In this document: positions 1 to 8,685 of the stretch, piece by piece
Layout of the letters: every line of letters starts with the position of its first letter
How positions within the stretch are numbered: position 1 is the stretch's first letter
Assembly: GCA_021378565.1 (NCBI GenBank)
Contig: JAACJU010000006.1
Span: 44,999 to 108,998, forward strand
DNA: 64,000 bases
Direction of reading: 5' to 3'
DNA from: Arcobacter sp. LC1
GTDB lineage: Bacteria; Campylobacterota; Campylobacteria; Campylobacterales; Arcobacteraceae
Made by a program: the position numbers and the translations under genes
The notes under the pieces: generated by a model
Databases searched by the model: none
What the model was told of the DNA's origin: nothing
What the model saw: only the letters and a program-made list of their open reading frames with translations

Positions 1-536
1 TCTCCAAAAATTTCTTTATATTCAAGTGCTACTTCTTTGGCTTTTTCATAGCCTTTTGCACCATTTTTAATATTTTTTTCACTTTGAGTGTTTAGATGCC
101 AATTTATTTCACCTTGAAGACAAGCTGAAGAGCAAACTAATCCTTCGCAGTTAGCTTTTAATATGGTTTTATTTATTCTAGGGTAATAATAAAATCCATG
201 CATATAAGATTGAGAACTAAGATACATAAGATTTTTGTAGCCTTGTTCATTTTTTGCATAAAGGCAAAGGTGAAATCTTTGTTTTGAGGTTTTATCTCCA
301 AGTTTTTCTTGATTGTGAATATAAGCTTCTATACCAATAATTGGCTTGATGCCCTCAGCTCTCATAGTTTGATAAAAATCAATCGCACCAAACATATTGC
401 CATGGTCTGTCATGGCTACACTTGTCATACCTAGTGCTTTTATTTTTTTTGCTAGTATTTTTATTTTATTTGCACCATCGAGTAAAGAATACTCAGTGTG
501 TAGGTGCAAATGTGTAAAATTTATTTTTTCTGGCAT
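1..536 (-). CDS. dnaE: DNA polymerase III alpha subunit, N-terminal part
   Basis: This is the first ~178 residues of the replicative polymerase alpha subunit; the rest lies beyond the left edge. The ATG at 536 opens into FTHLHLHTEYSLLDG, the hallmark start of the PHP domain of DnaE. It continues with a DHGNMFGAIDF-type motif and SSACLQGEI, all in the expected order for the PHP domain. The gene begins 5 bp after the stop of the DJ-1 gene and runs in the same direction, so the two are probably co-transcribed. DnaE synthesises DNA at the replication fork in complex with the beta clamp and the clamp loader. The identification rests on motifs read by hand from the reverse strand. The polymerase core itself is not visible here. 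Confidence 0.93.
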   Translation of the reverse strand, partial: MPEKINFTHLHLHTEYSLLDGANKIKILAKKIKALGMTSVAMTDHGNMFGAIDFYQTMRAEGIKPIIGIEAYIHNQEKLGDKTSKQRFHLCLYAKNEQGYKNLMYLSSQSYMHGFYYYPRINKTILKANCEGLVCSSACLQGEINWHLNTQSEKNIKNGAKGYEKAKEVALEYKEIFG

Positions 537-541
537 ATGCT

Positions 542-1087
542 CTAATCTTTAAACAAAAGTTCTTTTTTTACTCTTTGATATTCGTTTATTCCTTTTAAAG
601 TTTTTACAATTTCAAGAGCAAATTTGATTGCTGTTGCTGGACCTTTTGAGGTTATTATATTTCCATCAACAACCACATCTTCATCAACATAAGTATTTTT
701 ATTTATTTGTTCTTCTAATCCTGGGTAGCAAGTGTATTTTGAGCCTAAAATTCCAGCTTCATTTAATACAAGCGGACCTGCACAGATAGAAGCGATTAAA
801 CCTTTATTTGAGTGAAAATATTTTAAAGCCTCTTTAATCTTTGGATTTTGTGCTAAACTTTGCGCACTTCTTAGTCCTCCTGGGATAATCATTGAATCAT
901 ATTTCTCATAACGCACAGCACTTAGTAAAATATCTGCTTTTAGTATAATATTGTGTGCTCCGATTGTTTGAATGTCTTCAAGTGCTATGATACATAAATC
1001 AAGTGTAGCTCTTCTACAAATATCTATAATGCTTGCAGTTTCTAGCTCTTCGAAGCCATTTGCTATTGCTAATAATATTTTTGACAT
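542..1087 (-). CDS. DJ-1/PfpI (ThiJ/YajL-like) family protein
   Basis: A 181-residue single-domain protein of the DJ-1/ThiJ type. The start is an N-terminal beta strand followed by GFEELE (conserved Glu at ~14). The nucleophile elbow GLIASICAGP puts the reactive cysteine at ~102. Family members are cytoplasmic and act in oxidative or carbonyl stress as glyoxalase-like, deglycase-like or chaperone-like proteins; the exact activity cannot be read from sequence. A GGGGAG ribosome-binding site precedes the ATG. The gene lies directly upstream of dnaE on the same strand with a 5 bp gap. Length is normal for the family. Confidence 0.85.
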   Translation of the reverse strand: MSKILLAIANGFEELETASIIDICRRATLDLCIIALEDIQTIGAHNIILKADILLSAVRYEKYDSMIIPGGLRSAQSLAQNPKIKEALKYFHSNKGLIASICAGPLVLNEAGILGSKYTCYPGLEEQINKNTYVDEDVVVDGNIITSKGPATAIKFALEIVKTLKGINEYQRVKKELLFKD

Positions 1088-1265
1088 ATTCTCCCCTTTT
1101 TTTTGTATGTTATTATTACTAGTATATCAAAGATGAGCCAAAAATAAGTTTAGGAAAACTATATTAAAAAAATATTATAAAAAAATATTAAAGTTTAAAT
1201 TAAAATTTGCTAGACTATAAAGATGATAAAATAAGAAAAATTATGTATATTTATAAAGGAATTTT

Positions 1266-1808
1266 GTGTTTAAAAAATTGCTAAGTTTGTTTTTTGTGAT
1301 TTTTATTGGTTTCTACTTTTCTGCTTGTATAAATCTTAATCCTAAAACTCCATCAGGAGGTTTTTCAGATGGTGATGCTTTAAATATTTCTTATAATAAT
1401 TTAAATGATGTTATTGACCAAATGACTGACGAATTGTTTGAGTCAAATAGTGTAGGAATAAAAAAATTAGGGAGTATAGCTGTGACTTCTTTTGTTGATT
1501 TGCATCATTTAAATGATACTACCTATTTTGGGCAAGTTCTAAGTGAAGGTTTTATAAATGAACTTTATAAAAAAGGTATGAATGTTATAGATTTTAGAGG
1601 AAGAACCCATCTTAGTATAAATCCATCAAATGGAGCTTATACAAGTTTAGATGCAAATGGTAATAAAGTGACAACGCAAAGATATGTTTTTGTAGGAACT
1701 TACTTGGTGCTTGGAAATTCTGTTTTATTAAATGCTAGAATTATAGATAATAAGACTGGAAAATTAGTAGCATCTTCAAGAGAGATATTAGAATCTTCTA
1801 GAAGATAA
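1266..1808 (+). CDS. FlgO-like lipoprotein, first of four tandem paralogs
   Basis: A 180-residue predicted lipoprotein: a Lys-rich start and hydrophobic stretch end in lipobox FSAC (Cys21), so the mature protein is probably anchored in the outer membrane. The body has the FlgO/LPP20-type pattern: IAVTSFVDLHHL, then FGQVLSEGFINELYKKG, then RYVFVGTYLVLGNSVLLNAR followed by an acidic turn. The next two genes carry nearly the same motifs in the same order, and the fourth a more divergent set. The start is GTG at 1266, preceded by AAGGA at good spacing. FlgO in Vibrio is a flagellar outer-membrane lipoprotein; a role in motility here is only inference. A hairpin terminator follows. Confidence 0.8.
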   Translation: MFKKLLSLFFVIFIGFYFSACINLNPKTPSGGFSDGDALNISYNNLNDVIDQMTDELFESNSVGIKKLGSIAVTSFVDLHHLNDTTYFGQVLSEGFINELYKKGMNVIDFRGRTHLSINPSNGAYTSLDANGNKVTTQRYVFVGTYLVLGNSVLLNARIIDNKTGKLVASSREILESSRR

Positions 1809-1871
1809 TAGTAAATAAATCTTCATTTAAAAGAATTTAATAAAAAAATATCAAAAATTTATCTATTTTTG

Positions 1872-1895
1872 GAAGAAATAGCTCATTTCTTCTTT
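1872..1895 (+). terminator. Probable intrinsic terminator after the first FlgO-like gene
   Basis: An 8 bp perfect stem, GAAGAAAT paired with ATTTCTTC, encloses a 5-base loop and is followed by TTTAAT. It lies ~64 bp after the stop codon, between paralogs 1 and 2. It suggests that the first gene can be expressed as a separate unit from the other three. The stem is AT-rich, so efficiency is uncertain. Confidence 0.5.
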
Positions 1896-1969
1896 AATCA
1901 AGCTAATTTTAAGAAAAGTTAAACTAGAATTAGTTAATTGTTAGTTTAGCTTATTGCAAAGGGGATATC

Positions 1970-2638
1970 GTGCAAAAAAAATTATTAAGTTTGATGGGCA
2001 TATTTTGTTTGTTTGTTTCTTTAAGTTCATGTGCAAGCAAAGATCCACAAGAGCAGTCTATTAAAAGAGAAGTCTTGAAATCATATGATCCAAATCTTAG
2101 CTTGATTGTATCAAAAATGGTGCTAGAGTTAATAAGAGATAAAAAGTTACCATTTTATCAGCTAGGTCCTGTCGCTGTAACTTCTTTTGTTGATTTGCAT
2201 TATTTGGAAAAAACTACTCATTTTGGGCAACTCATAAGTGAAAATTTTATGAGTGAATTGTACAAACAAGGTCTTGATGTTGTAGATTTTAGAGCTAGAA
2301 AAAATATAGTTATGAATTCAAGAGGTCAATTTTTTATAACTAGAAATGTAAAAAAAGTAAGGATAAAACCAAGAAGTAGATATGTTTTTGTGGGAACTTA
2401 TTCGCTAATTGATAACTCTATTTTACTAAATGCTAGAATAATTGACAATACAAATGATGAATTAGTAGCAAGTGCTAGAGCTGTTTATACCAAGGCAGCC
2501 CCAAAATATTTAAAAGAAATTGCTAAAGAAGAAGAAGTGAAAAAGAAAGTATTTAAACCTAAAATGATTAGGATTATTTCAGGAGCTAGCGAAGAAGTCA
2601 AAGAAAAAAATAAGACTAAAAAAGCTAGTGAATCTTAG
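1970..2638 (+). CDS. FlgO-like lipoprotein, second of four tandem paralogs
   Basis: A 222-residue predicted lipoprotein with lipobox LSSC (Cys21). The core repeats the motifs of the upstream paralog: VAVTSFVDLHYL, FGQLISENFMSELYKQG, RYVFVGTYSLIDNSILLNAR. It differs in having a longer C-terminal tail of ~45 residues rich in Lys and Glu (KEEEVKKKVFKPK and onward), absent from paralog 1. The start is GTG at 1970 after an AAAGGGG Shine-Dalgarno. It is likely a periplasm-facing outer-membrane lipoprotein of the FlgO/LPP20 type. The function is unproven; the tail could bind peptidoglycan or a partner. Confidence 0.8.
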   Translation: MQKKLLSLMGIFCLFVSLSSCASKDPQEQSIKREVLKSYDPNLSLIVSKMVLELIRDKKLPFYQLGPVAVTSFVDLHYLEKTTHFGQLISENFMSELYKQGLDVVDFRARKNIVMNSRGQFFITRNVKKVRIKPRSRYVFVGTYSLIDNSILLNARIIDNTNDELVASARAVYTKAAPKYLKEIAKEEEVKKKVFKPKMIRIISGASEEVKEKNKTKKASES

Positions 2639-2645
2639 GCTTAAA

Positions 2646-2687
2646 GGGTATTTAATGAATTTTTCTATAAAATACCCACTATTTTTA
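2646..2687 (+). terminator. Hairpin between FlgO-like genes 2 and 3
   Basis: GGGTATTT pairs with AAATACCC (8 bp stem, 16-base AT-rich loop) and is followed by ACTATTTTTATT. It fills most of the 62 bp gap between paralogs 2 and 3. It may be a partial terminator that sets the ratio of downstream expression. The loop is long, which lowers confidence. Confidence 0.4.
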
Positions 2688-2700
2688 TTATGGAGTATTA

Positions 2701-3315
2701 ATGTTTAGATTGATAAAATTTTTTGCTATTTTTGTACCTTTTGTATTTTTAGCTTGTGCGGGGCCTGGGGAGTTTTTGGCGACAGAAACTATTGTTATTG
2801 GAAAACCAAAGCAAGACGAGTTAAATATAATGATTAAATCTTTGGCAACCCAACTTTTAAACTCAGCAAAACCTCATGCTTTGGATTCAAAACCTATTAT
2901 TCTAACTTCTTCTGTTAATTTAGATAATTTTAAAAAAACTACAAAATTTGGAAGAATGCTAAGTGAAAGTATGATTCATGAACTAGACGTTAGGGGTTTT
3001 AAAATCTTAGATTATAGAAAAGCTCCTGGAGTTTTAGTAAATCGTAAGGGTGAATTTAATCTAAGCAGAAACACAAAAAGAATATCTTCAAAGATTGGCG
3101 CTTCTTATGTCTTCGTGGCAACTTACTCAAAGCTTGGTAGAAATCTAATGGTAAATGCTAGAATCTTGGATTTATCTACTTCTGGTGTGGTTTCAAGTGC
3201 TAGATTTTTGTATCACATAAAAGACTGCCAACCTTTGGGACTTTGTACTAAATATAAGATTATCCCACCTAAAGATATACAGCTAGCCTCGAGTGATAAA
3301 AAAGCTAAACGATGA
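2701..3315 (+). CDS. FlgO-like lipoprotein, third of four tandem paralogs
   Basis: A 204-residue predicted lipoprotein with lipobox FLAC (Cys19). It carries the family pattern PIILTSSVNLDNF, FGRMLSESMIHELDVRG and SYVFVATYSKLGRNLMVNAR, so it is homologous to the two preceding genes but more diverged. The C-terminal region has two cysteines close together (DCQPLGLCTKY) that could form a disulfide in the periplasm; the other paralogs lack them. The ATG start lies after a GGAG motif. It overlaps the next paralog by 4 bases, so these two are translationally coupled. Confidence 0.8.
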   Translation: MFRLIKFFAIFVPFVFLACAGPGEFLATETIVIGKPKQDELNIMIKSLATQLLNSAKPHALDSKPIILTSSVNLDNFKKTTKFGRMLSESMIHELDVRGFKILDYRKAPGVLVNRKGEFNLSRNTKRISSKIGASYVFVATYSKLGRNLMVNARILDLSTSGVVSSARFLYHIKDCQPLGLCTKYKIIPPKDIQLASSDKKAKR

Positions 3316-3923
3316 AAAGAATTTTATTTATATTTGGATTTTCTTTTATAATTTTTGGATTTTCTTCTTGCTCTTTAGCTCCTGCTTTTGATTTTGTTTC
3401 GCAAAGTCAATATGCGAGTTCTACTGATTTTTCAGCTTTGACTGATAATTTAGTAAAACAAATGTCACCTGAAATAAAAAGAGTTTACAGGCACAATAGA
3501 AATAAAATTTGTGTAATTACTGACTTTGTAAATATTGAGTCTTTACAAAATAAATTAAGATTAGGTTTTGTTTTATCAAATGAACTGCGATCTTCAATGA
3601 GTAAATATTTTCCAAATATTAAAACAAAAGCTTTGACATTAAGCCAAGATTTATATATAGGAAAAGATGGCGTAAGTGTTTTGACAAGAACTTTGACTCA
3701 GTTAAAACATGATAAAACTAAAGGCATAAGATATATTTTAGTCGGAACTTATACTTTAACTGATAAAAAAATGCTTGTATTTTTAAGACTTGTTGATTAT
3801 ACGACAGGCGATATCTTAGTAACTGTATCTCAAAAAGTAGCTTTAACAAAAGAAATCGCTAAGCTAGATCATCTTGAAAATAAAAAAAAATACCCAGTAA
3901 TAAGGCGACCTTTTGTTTTGTAG
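3312..3923 (+). CDS. FlgO-like lipoprotein, fourth and most divergent tandem paralog
   Basis: A 203-residue predicted lipoprotein with lipobox FSSC (Cys20). Family motifs are weaker but in order: ICVITDFVNIESL, LGFVLSNELRSSM, RYILVGTYTLTDKKMLVFLR. It starts inside the stop of the third paralog (ATGA overlap) and ends 9 bases before the rimO start, so it probably lies in one transcript with rimO. As with its paralogs, an outer-membrane or periplasmic role connected with the FlgO/LPP20 family is likely but not shown. Confidence 0.72.
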   Translation: MKRILFIFGFSFIIFGFSSCSLAPAFDFVSQSQYASSTDFSALTDNLVKQMSPEIKRVYRHNRNKICVITDFVNIESLQNKLRLGFVLSNELRSSMSKYFPNIKTKALTLSQDLYIGKDGVSVLTRTLTQLKHDKTKGIRYILVGTYTLTDKKMLVFLRLVDYTTGDILVTVSQKVALTKEIAKLDHLENKKKYPVIRRPFVL

Positions 3924-3932
3924 AATTTGCAA

Positions 3933-5270
3933 ATGAATTTTACTGCGAGCTTAGCTAAAAAAAAATTATTTTTATTAAGTTTAGGATGTACTAAAAACTT
4001 AGTTGATAGCGAAGTGATGCTAAAAGATTTAGCTAAAGATTATATTTTGAGTGATGATATTTCTAGTGCAGATTTATTGATAGTTAATACTTGTGGTTTT
4101 ATTCAAAGCGCAAAAGAAGAAAGTATAAATGCTTTGCTTGACTTGCATGAAAAAAGAAAAAAAGATTCAATCCTAGTAATGGCTGGATGCCTTAGCCAAA
4201 GATACAAAGAAGAGCTAAAAGAAGAGCTAAAAGAAGTTGATATTTTTACAGGCGTTGGTGATTATGATAAAATTGTTTCTTTGGTAAAATATAAAAAAAA
4301 TGGCTTCAGTGAAAAAGTTTTTTTAAATGACAAAAAAGCAAATAGAGTAATCTCAGGTTCAAACTACCATGCTTATGTCAAAATAAGTGAGGGGTGCAAC
4401 CAAGCTTGTGCATTTTGCGCCATACCTAGCTTTAAAGGTAAATTAAACTCAAGAAGCCTAGAGTCTATAGAAGAAGAGCTAAAAGACTTAGTTGCTAGGG
4501 GTTTTTATGATTTTTCTTTTATAGCACAAGATAGTTCATCATACTTAAAAGATAAAGGGCAAAATGATGGTTTAATGCAAATGATATCAACGGTGGATAA
4601 GATTGTTGGTATAAAATCTGCTAGAATTTTGTATCTTTACCCAAAAACAACAAGCTTGGAGCTAATAAAAAAAATCCAAGATTCAAAAATTTTTCATAAT
4701 TATTTTGATATTCCTTTGCAACACAGCTCACAAAAAATACTAAAAGATATGAAAAGACCTGATAAACAAAATAAAACTAAAGTTTTACTTGAGGCCATGA
4801 AAAGTACAAAAGATGCATTTATTAGAAGTACTTTTATTGTGGGATTTCCAAATGAAAGTGAAGAAGACTTTAAAGAGCTTTGCGATTTTGTAAAAGAATT
4901 TGAATTTTCAAGAGCAAATGTATTTTGTTTTAGTCCTGAAGAGGGCACGAGTGCAAGTTTAAGCACAGGACAAATTGCTACGGAGCTTAGCGAGAAAAGA
5001 GCTGAAATATTGGGTGAAATTATTGAAAATATTTATATAAAAAATTTAAAAGCCCAAGTTGGAAAACTTGTAGATATCGTAGTTGATGGAACTTCAAATG
5101 AGCATGAGTATTTATTGAGTGCTAGGGAGCTTTGTTGGGCGCCTGAGATTGATGGGGAGATTTATATAAATGATAAAGAAGTTAGCGAAGAGATTATTTT
5201 TGGAAAAATATATAAAGCTAAAATTACTGAGCTAAGTGGTAAAAAGCTTTTAGCTACAATAACAGCCTAG
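3933..5270 (+). CDS. rimO: Ribosomal protein S12 methylthiotransferase
   Basis: A radical-SAM enzyme that adds a methylthio group to an aspartate of ribosomal protein S12. From the ATG at 3933 the product is 445 residues, the usual length. The N-terminal MTTase domain has three cluster cysteines: SLGCTKN (Cys19), VNTCGF (Cys54) and AGCLSQR (Cys86). The radical-SAM motif EGCNQACAFCAIP gives Cys155, Cys159 and Cys162. The C-terminal ~65 residues fit a TRAM domain. A TTG six bases upstream (3927) is an alternative start; I prefer ATG, though neither has a strong Shine-Dalgarno. It precedes a small unknown gene and tilS, an order familiar from Campylobacter. Confidence 0.93.
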   Translation: MNFTASLAKKKLFLLSLGCTKNLVDSEVMLKDLAKDYILSDDISSADLLIVNTCGFIQSAKEESINALLDLHEKRKKDSILVMAGCLSQRYKEELKEELKEVDIFTGVGDYDKIVSLVKYKKNGFSEKVFLNDKKANRVISGSNYHAYVKISEGCNQACAFCAIPSFKGKLNSRSLESIEEELKDLVARGFYDFSFIAQDSSSYLKDKGQNDGLMQMISTVDKIVGIKSARILYLYPKTTSLELIKKIQDSKIFHNYFDIPLQHSSQKILKDMKRPDKQNKTKVLLEAMKSTKDAFIRSTFIVGFPNESEEDFKELCDFVKEFEFSRANVFCFSPEEGTSASLSTGQIATELSEKRAEILGEIIENIYIKNLKAQVGKLVDIVVDGTSNEHEYLLSARELCWAPEIDGEIYINDKEVSEEIIFGKIYKAKITELSGKKLLATITA

Positions 5271-5330
5271 TTTTTTATTTTCTTTTTTCTTTTTGTTTGC
5301 TTTTTTATACTTTTTTTGTCATAATTTTAT

Positions 5331-6044
5331 ATGTATGAACTAAGAATTTATTTTAAAGATTTATTTTTTAATATCGAGAGAAAAAAAGCTTTAGAGGTAT
5401 TTTTTTCTTCAAAAAAGTCTAAATACTTAAATTATGTCTTGATTTTTAATCCTGAACCTAGACAACATTATGGAGATATTAATATCTTTGTGGTTTCAAA
5501 AAACGACAAAGAACAAATAAATTTTGAAAATTTAAAAACTAGATATTTAGTAAAATATGAAAATTTTACTTCTTTAATAGAAAAATTTGATAATCTTTGC
5601 ACAAATGTAGAAAAGCTTTTTAGTCATAAATTTACTCTTGAAAATAAGGATATATTTTTTAAAAGTAAAAAAGAAAATTTTATTTTAGTTAATATTTTAT
5701 TATATTTTTCAAGTGACAAAAAACAAGAAAAACTTTTAGATTTTATAGAAAATAACTTAAATAATATTCCTGATACAAATAACAAACAATTAAATAAAGA
5801 GCTAGTCGAAATATTTGAACTTTTAAATACTTATGAACTTGATAAAAAAATTCTAGTAAAACTTTTAAAAAACATAGATAAAATAACTTGTAATGATATT
5901 CTAAGAGAATTAAAAAGATTTAAAAGTTCCCCTAAAATAGATAATGTTTTAAAGACTCAAAATAAAAGTTTTTTTGCTAATATATTTTCTAATGATAAAA
6001 ATGCTGTATTCTTACCAAAAGGCTTTAAGGTTCTTAAAAAATGA
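5331..6044 (+). CDS. Conserved hypothetical protein upstream of tilS
   Basis: A 237-residue soluble protein that I do not recognise. It has no signal peptide or membrane segment and is rich in Lys, Asn, Phe and Leu. The N-terminal ~90 residues look mixed alpha/beta (VLIFNPEPRQHYGDINIFVVS); the rest looks helical, with repeated Leu-rich amphipathic stretches (ELVEIFELLNTYELDKKILVK and similar). It overlaps tilS by 4 bases (ATGA), so translation is coupled, suggesting a role near tRNA modification or simply operon membership. Reading frame use and a clean junction with tilS support it as a real gene. Confidence 0.7.
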   Translation: MYELRIYFKDLFFNIERKKALEVFFSSKKSKYLNYVLIFNPEPRQHYGDINIFVVSKNDKEQINFENLKTRYLVKYENFTSLIEKFDNLCTNVEKLFSHKFTLENKDIFFKSKKENFILVNILLYFSSDKKQEKLLDFIENNLNNIPDTNNKQLNKELVEIFELLNTYELDKKILVKLLKNIDKITCNDILRELKRFKSSPKIDNVLKTQNKSFFANIFSNDKNAVFLPKGFKVLKK

Positions 6045-7063
6045 GTCCTGATTTTAGCTTTGATTTCACCTTGCCAAAGGGTAAAAAACTTCTAGCTTTT
6101 TCAGCAGGAATTGACTCAAGTGCTCTTTTTTTTATCCTAAAAGAAAAAAATATAGATTTTGATATTATTATTGTTGATTATGCTTTAAGGCAAAATTCGA
6201 TTTTAGAACTTAACTACGCAAAAGAGCTTGCAAAAAAATACTCAAAAAAAATATTTACTATAAAATATCCAAAAACTAATAAGTTTTCTGAAAAAAATGC
6301 TAGAGATTTTCGCTATGAATTCTTTGATAAAATTATCAAAGAATATTCTTATGACTTTTTATTGACTGCTCATCAATTAAATGATAAATTAGAATGGTTT
6401 TTAATGCAAATGACAAAAGGTGCTGGGCTTTGCGAGCTTTTAGGGCTTGAACGCTGTAAAAAAAAAGATGGCTACATGATTTTAAGACCATTGCTAGAAT
6501 TTTCAAAAGAAGATTTGCATTTATATTTATTAAAAAATAAATTAAAATTTTACTATGATGAAAGTAATGATGATACAAAATATAAAAGAAATTATTTTAG
6601 GAAAAATTTTGCAAATGGACTCTTAAAAAACTTCCAAAGTGGCATAAAAAATACTTTTTCTTATTTGGAAAAAGATTTAAAAACTTTAAATTTAGATGAA
6701 AAAGATATATTTTCTTTTGGTGCTTTAAAGATTTTTACTTCTTTAAAAAGTAATAATCTAGATATTAGAATCATTGATAAGGAGTTAAAAAAAAGAGGTT
6801 ACTTGCTTAGTAAAAATCAAAGATTGGAGATTTTTAAACAAGGCGAAATAAATATTTCTGATTTTTCTATCTCACTTTCAAATAATCTTATTTGGATTTG
6901 CCCAAGCTGTTTATCAGATGCACCTTTTTGTGTTATGGATAAAAAATTTAAAGAATTTTGCCGAATAAAAAAAATACCCAAAAAGCAAAGACAATATATT
7001 TTTAAGCAAAAATCTTCTCTAGATTTTGTAAAGTTTAAAGATTTTCTAGAAACAATAATTTAG
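6041..7063 (+). CDS. tilS: tRNA(Ile)-lysidine synthase
   Basis: A 340-residue N-type ATP pyrophosphatase that converts C34 of the minor tRNA-Ile (CAU anticodon) to lysidine. The PP-loop FSAGIDSSALF lies at residues ~20-30, and the second motif TAHQLNDKLEWFL, typical of TilS, follows at ~110. Then comes GAGLCELLGLE and the region around RNYFRKNF, also typical. The protein is short compared with E. coli TilS, as is usual in epsilonproteobacteria, which keep only the N-terminal catalytic part and a small linker. The 3' end overlaps the convergent recJ stop by 4 bases. Confidence 0.88.
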   Translation: MSPDFSFDFTLPKGKKLLAFSAGIDSSALFFILKEKNIDFDIIIVDYALRQNSILELNYAKELAKKYSKKIFTIKYPKTNKFSEKNARDFRYEFFDKIIKEYSYDFLLTAHQLNDKLEWFLMQMTKGAGLCELLGLERCKKKDGYMILRPLLEFSKEDLHLYLLKNKLKFYYDESNDDTKYKRNYFRKNFANGLLKNFQSGIKNTFSYLEKDLKTLNLDEKDIFSFGALKIFTSLKSNNLDIRIIDKELKKRGYLLSKNQRLEIFKQGEINISDFSISLSNNLIWICPSCLSDAPFCVMDKKFKEFCRIKKIPKKQRQYIFKQKSSLDFVKFKDFLETII

Positions 7064-8682
7064 AGTAAATTAGGATCTTTTGAAGCTTCTAATCTAGAGA
7101 TTAAAAGATTTATTTTGCTTTGGTTTCTAAAAGTATTTAAACTTAGGGTAAAAACTATGTCAATGTTGTTTTTTAAAATATCAAGATTTTGGGTATCTTC
7201 TATTTTGAAATTAAAATAAAGTGCTTCTAAGAAATTTCCATTAATCTCTAAAAGTATTTTTAAATGATTTTTTTCTTTGCCTAAAAGTGAATAATTATAA
7301 GCTTTTATATTTTCTAATAAAAAAATAGGCTTAGGGTTTTGAAGCCCATAAGGTTCAAAACTTTTTATAATATCATAAAGTTCAAAATCAATATCTTTAA
7401 GCTCAAGTTTAGCAAAAATCTCTTTTTCAATATATAAAGATTTGTTCATTTTAGCTAAGTTTTCATTTAGGGATTTTTTAAAGGGCTCAATATTTTTAAA
7501 TTCAAGCGCAAGTCCTGCTGCATTTGCATGCCCACCAAAACTTGTAAGGTATTGTTTGCTAAGAAAAAGTAGGTCATAAAGCGCAAAGTCGCCGTTTGAC
7601 CTTGCGCTTCCTTTTGCTTTTTGCTCTTTGACACTAAGTATTATGCAAGGGCGTTTAAACTCTTCACAAATCTTTGCTGCGACAATTCCTAGAACTCCTT
7701 CATGCCAAGAAGTTCCATGAAGCACCAAGATGAAATCATCTTCATTTACTTGGGCTCTAGCTTCTTCTAGTACTTGCATTTGCAACTCTTTTCTTTTTTC
7801 ATTTAAAGCAGATAATAGCTCAAAATTTTTCTTAGCAAGGCTTGGAGTTTTTGCGTTTAGAAAATCTAAAGATAAAGAAGCGTGGGCTAGTCTTCCAGCA
7901 GAATTTATCAAAGGGGCAAGAAAAAATCCTATATCTTCGTAACCAAACTCTTTTATTTCTTTTTTCTGACTGATTATTTTAAAAGCTTCTTTGTTACTTT
8001 GTCCCATATGCTTTAGTCCTGCTTTAACTAAAGTATAATTAAAGCCAAGCATCGGCATAACATCAGCTATGCTAGCAAGCGCTAAAATATCAAGATACTT
8101 AGCCATGTTAATATCAAGCCCAAGCGCACTTTTTATACAAGAGCAAAAATACCAAGCAACAACAGCGCCACAAATATCTTTAAAAGGAAAAGTACAATCT
8201 TTTTGCTTTGGGTTTATTATTGCGATTGCTTGGGGTAAGAGCTCTTCTGGGTTATGGTGGTCTGTGATGATTAAATCTATATTCTTTTCTTTTAATATTC
8301 TAGCAGATTCAAAAGCATTTATGCCATTGTCAACTGTGATTACTAATTTTACATCTTCATCAAGCTCTTCAAGTAATTTAGGGCTTAGTCCGTAACCGTG
8401 TTTAAATCTATCAGGTATTTTGCAAATTAGAGGATAAGGAATTTGTGAAAAAAAATCAAGCATAATTGCACTTGAGCTTACCCCATCAACATCATAATCA
8501 CCAACAAGAAGGATTTTTTCTTTATTTTCAATAGCTTTTTTTATTCTAAGACTTGCTTTTTCATTGTCCTTTAAAAGTTTTGGGTTAGGAAAAGAGCTAA
8601 GTGTGGCAAAGGGATTATTTTGGTGCCTTTTTTTAAGTTCTTTGGATAATTCCTCTTTGTCTATTTTGTTTAGTTCTTGCAT
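7060..8682 (-). CDS. recJ: Single-stranded-DNA-specific exonuclease
   Basis: A 540-residue DHH-family 5'-3' single-strand exonuclease for recombination and mismatch repair. Motifs in order are VGDYDVDGVSSSAIM (motif I), VITVDNGI (II), ITDHHNPEE (DHH, III), and IINPKQKDC plus ICGAVVAWYF (IV region). The DHHA1 part has SAGRLAHA and the terminal SFGGHANAAGLALE. The C-terminal OB-like domain is present but short. It lies 3 bases after pyrG in the same direction, and recJ-pyrG pairing is common in Campylobacterales. Its end overlaps the end of tilS on the opposite strand. Confidence 0.93.
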   Translation of the reverse strand: MQELNKIDKEELSKELKKRHQNNPFATLSSFPNPKLLKDNEKASLRIKKAIENKEKILLVGDYDVDGVSSSAIMLDFFSQIPYPLICKIPDRFKHGYGLSPKLLEELDEDVKLVITVDNGINAFESARILKEKNIDLIITDHHNPEELLPQAIAIINPKQKDCTFPFKDICGAVVAWYFCSCIKSALGLDINMAKYLDILALASIADVMPMLGFNYTLVKAGLKHMGQSNKEAFKIISQKKEIKEFGYEDIGFFLAPLINSAGRLAHASLSLDFLNAKTPSLAKKNFELLSALNEKRKELQMQVLEEARAQVNEDDFILVLHGTSWHEGVLGIVAAKICEEFKRPCIILSVKEQKAKGSARSNGDFALYDLLFLSKQYLTSFGGHANAAGLALEFKNIEPFKKSLNENLAKMNKSLYIEKEIFAKLELKDIDFELYDIIKSFEPYGLQNPKPIFLLENIKAYNYSLLGKEKNHLKILLEINGNFLEALYFNFKIEDTQNLDILKNNIDIVFTLSLNTFRNQSKINLLISRLEASKDPNLL

Positions 8683-8685
8683 AAA

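Noticed and set aside
5271-5330. T-rich tract after rimO as terminator
   Set aside because: There is no hairpin in front of the T runs, and the next gene follows within 60 bp in the same direction.
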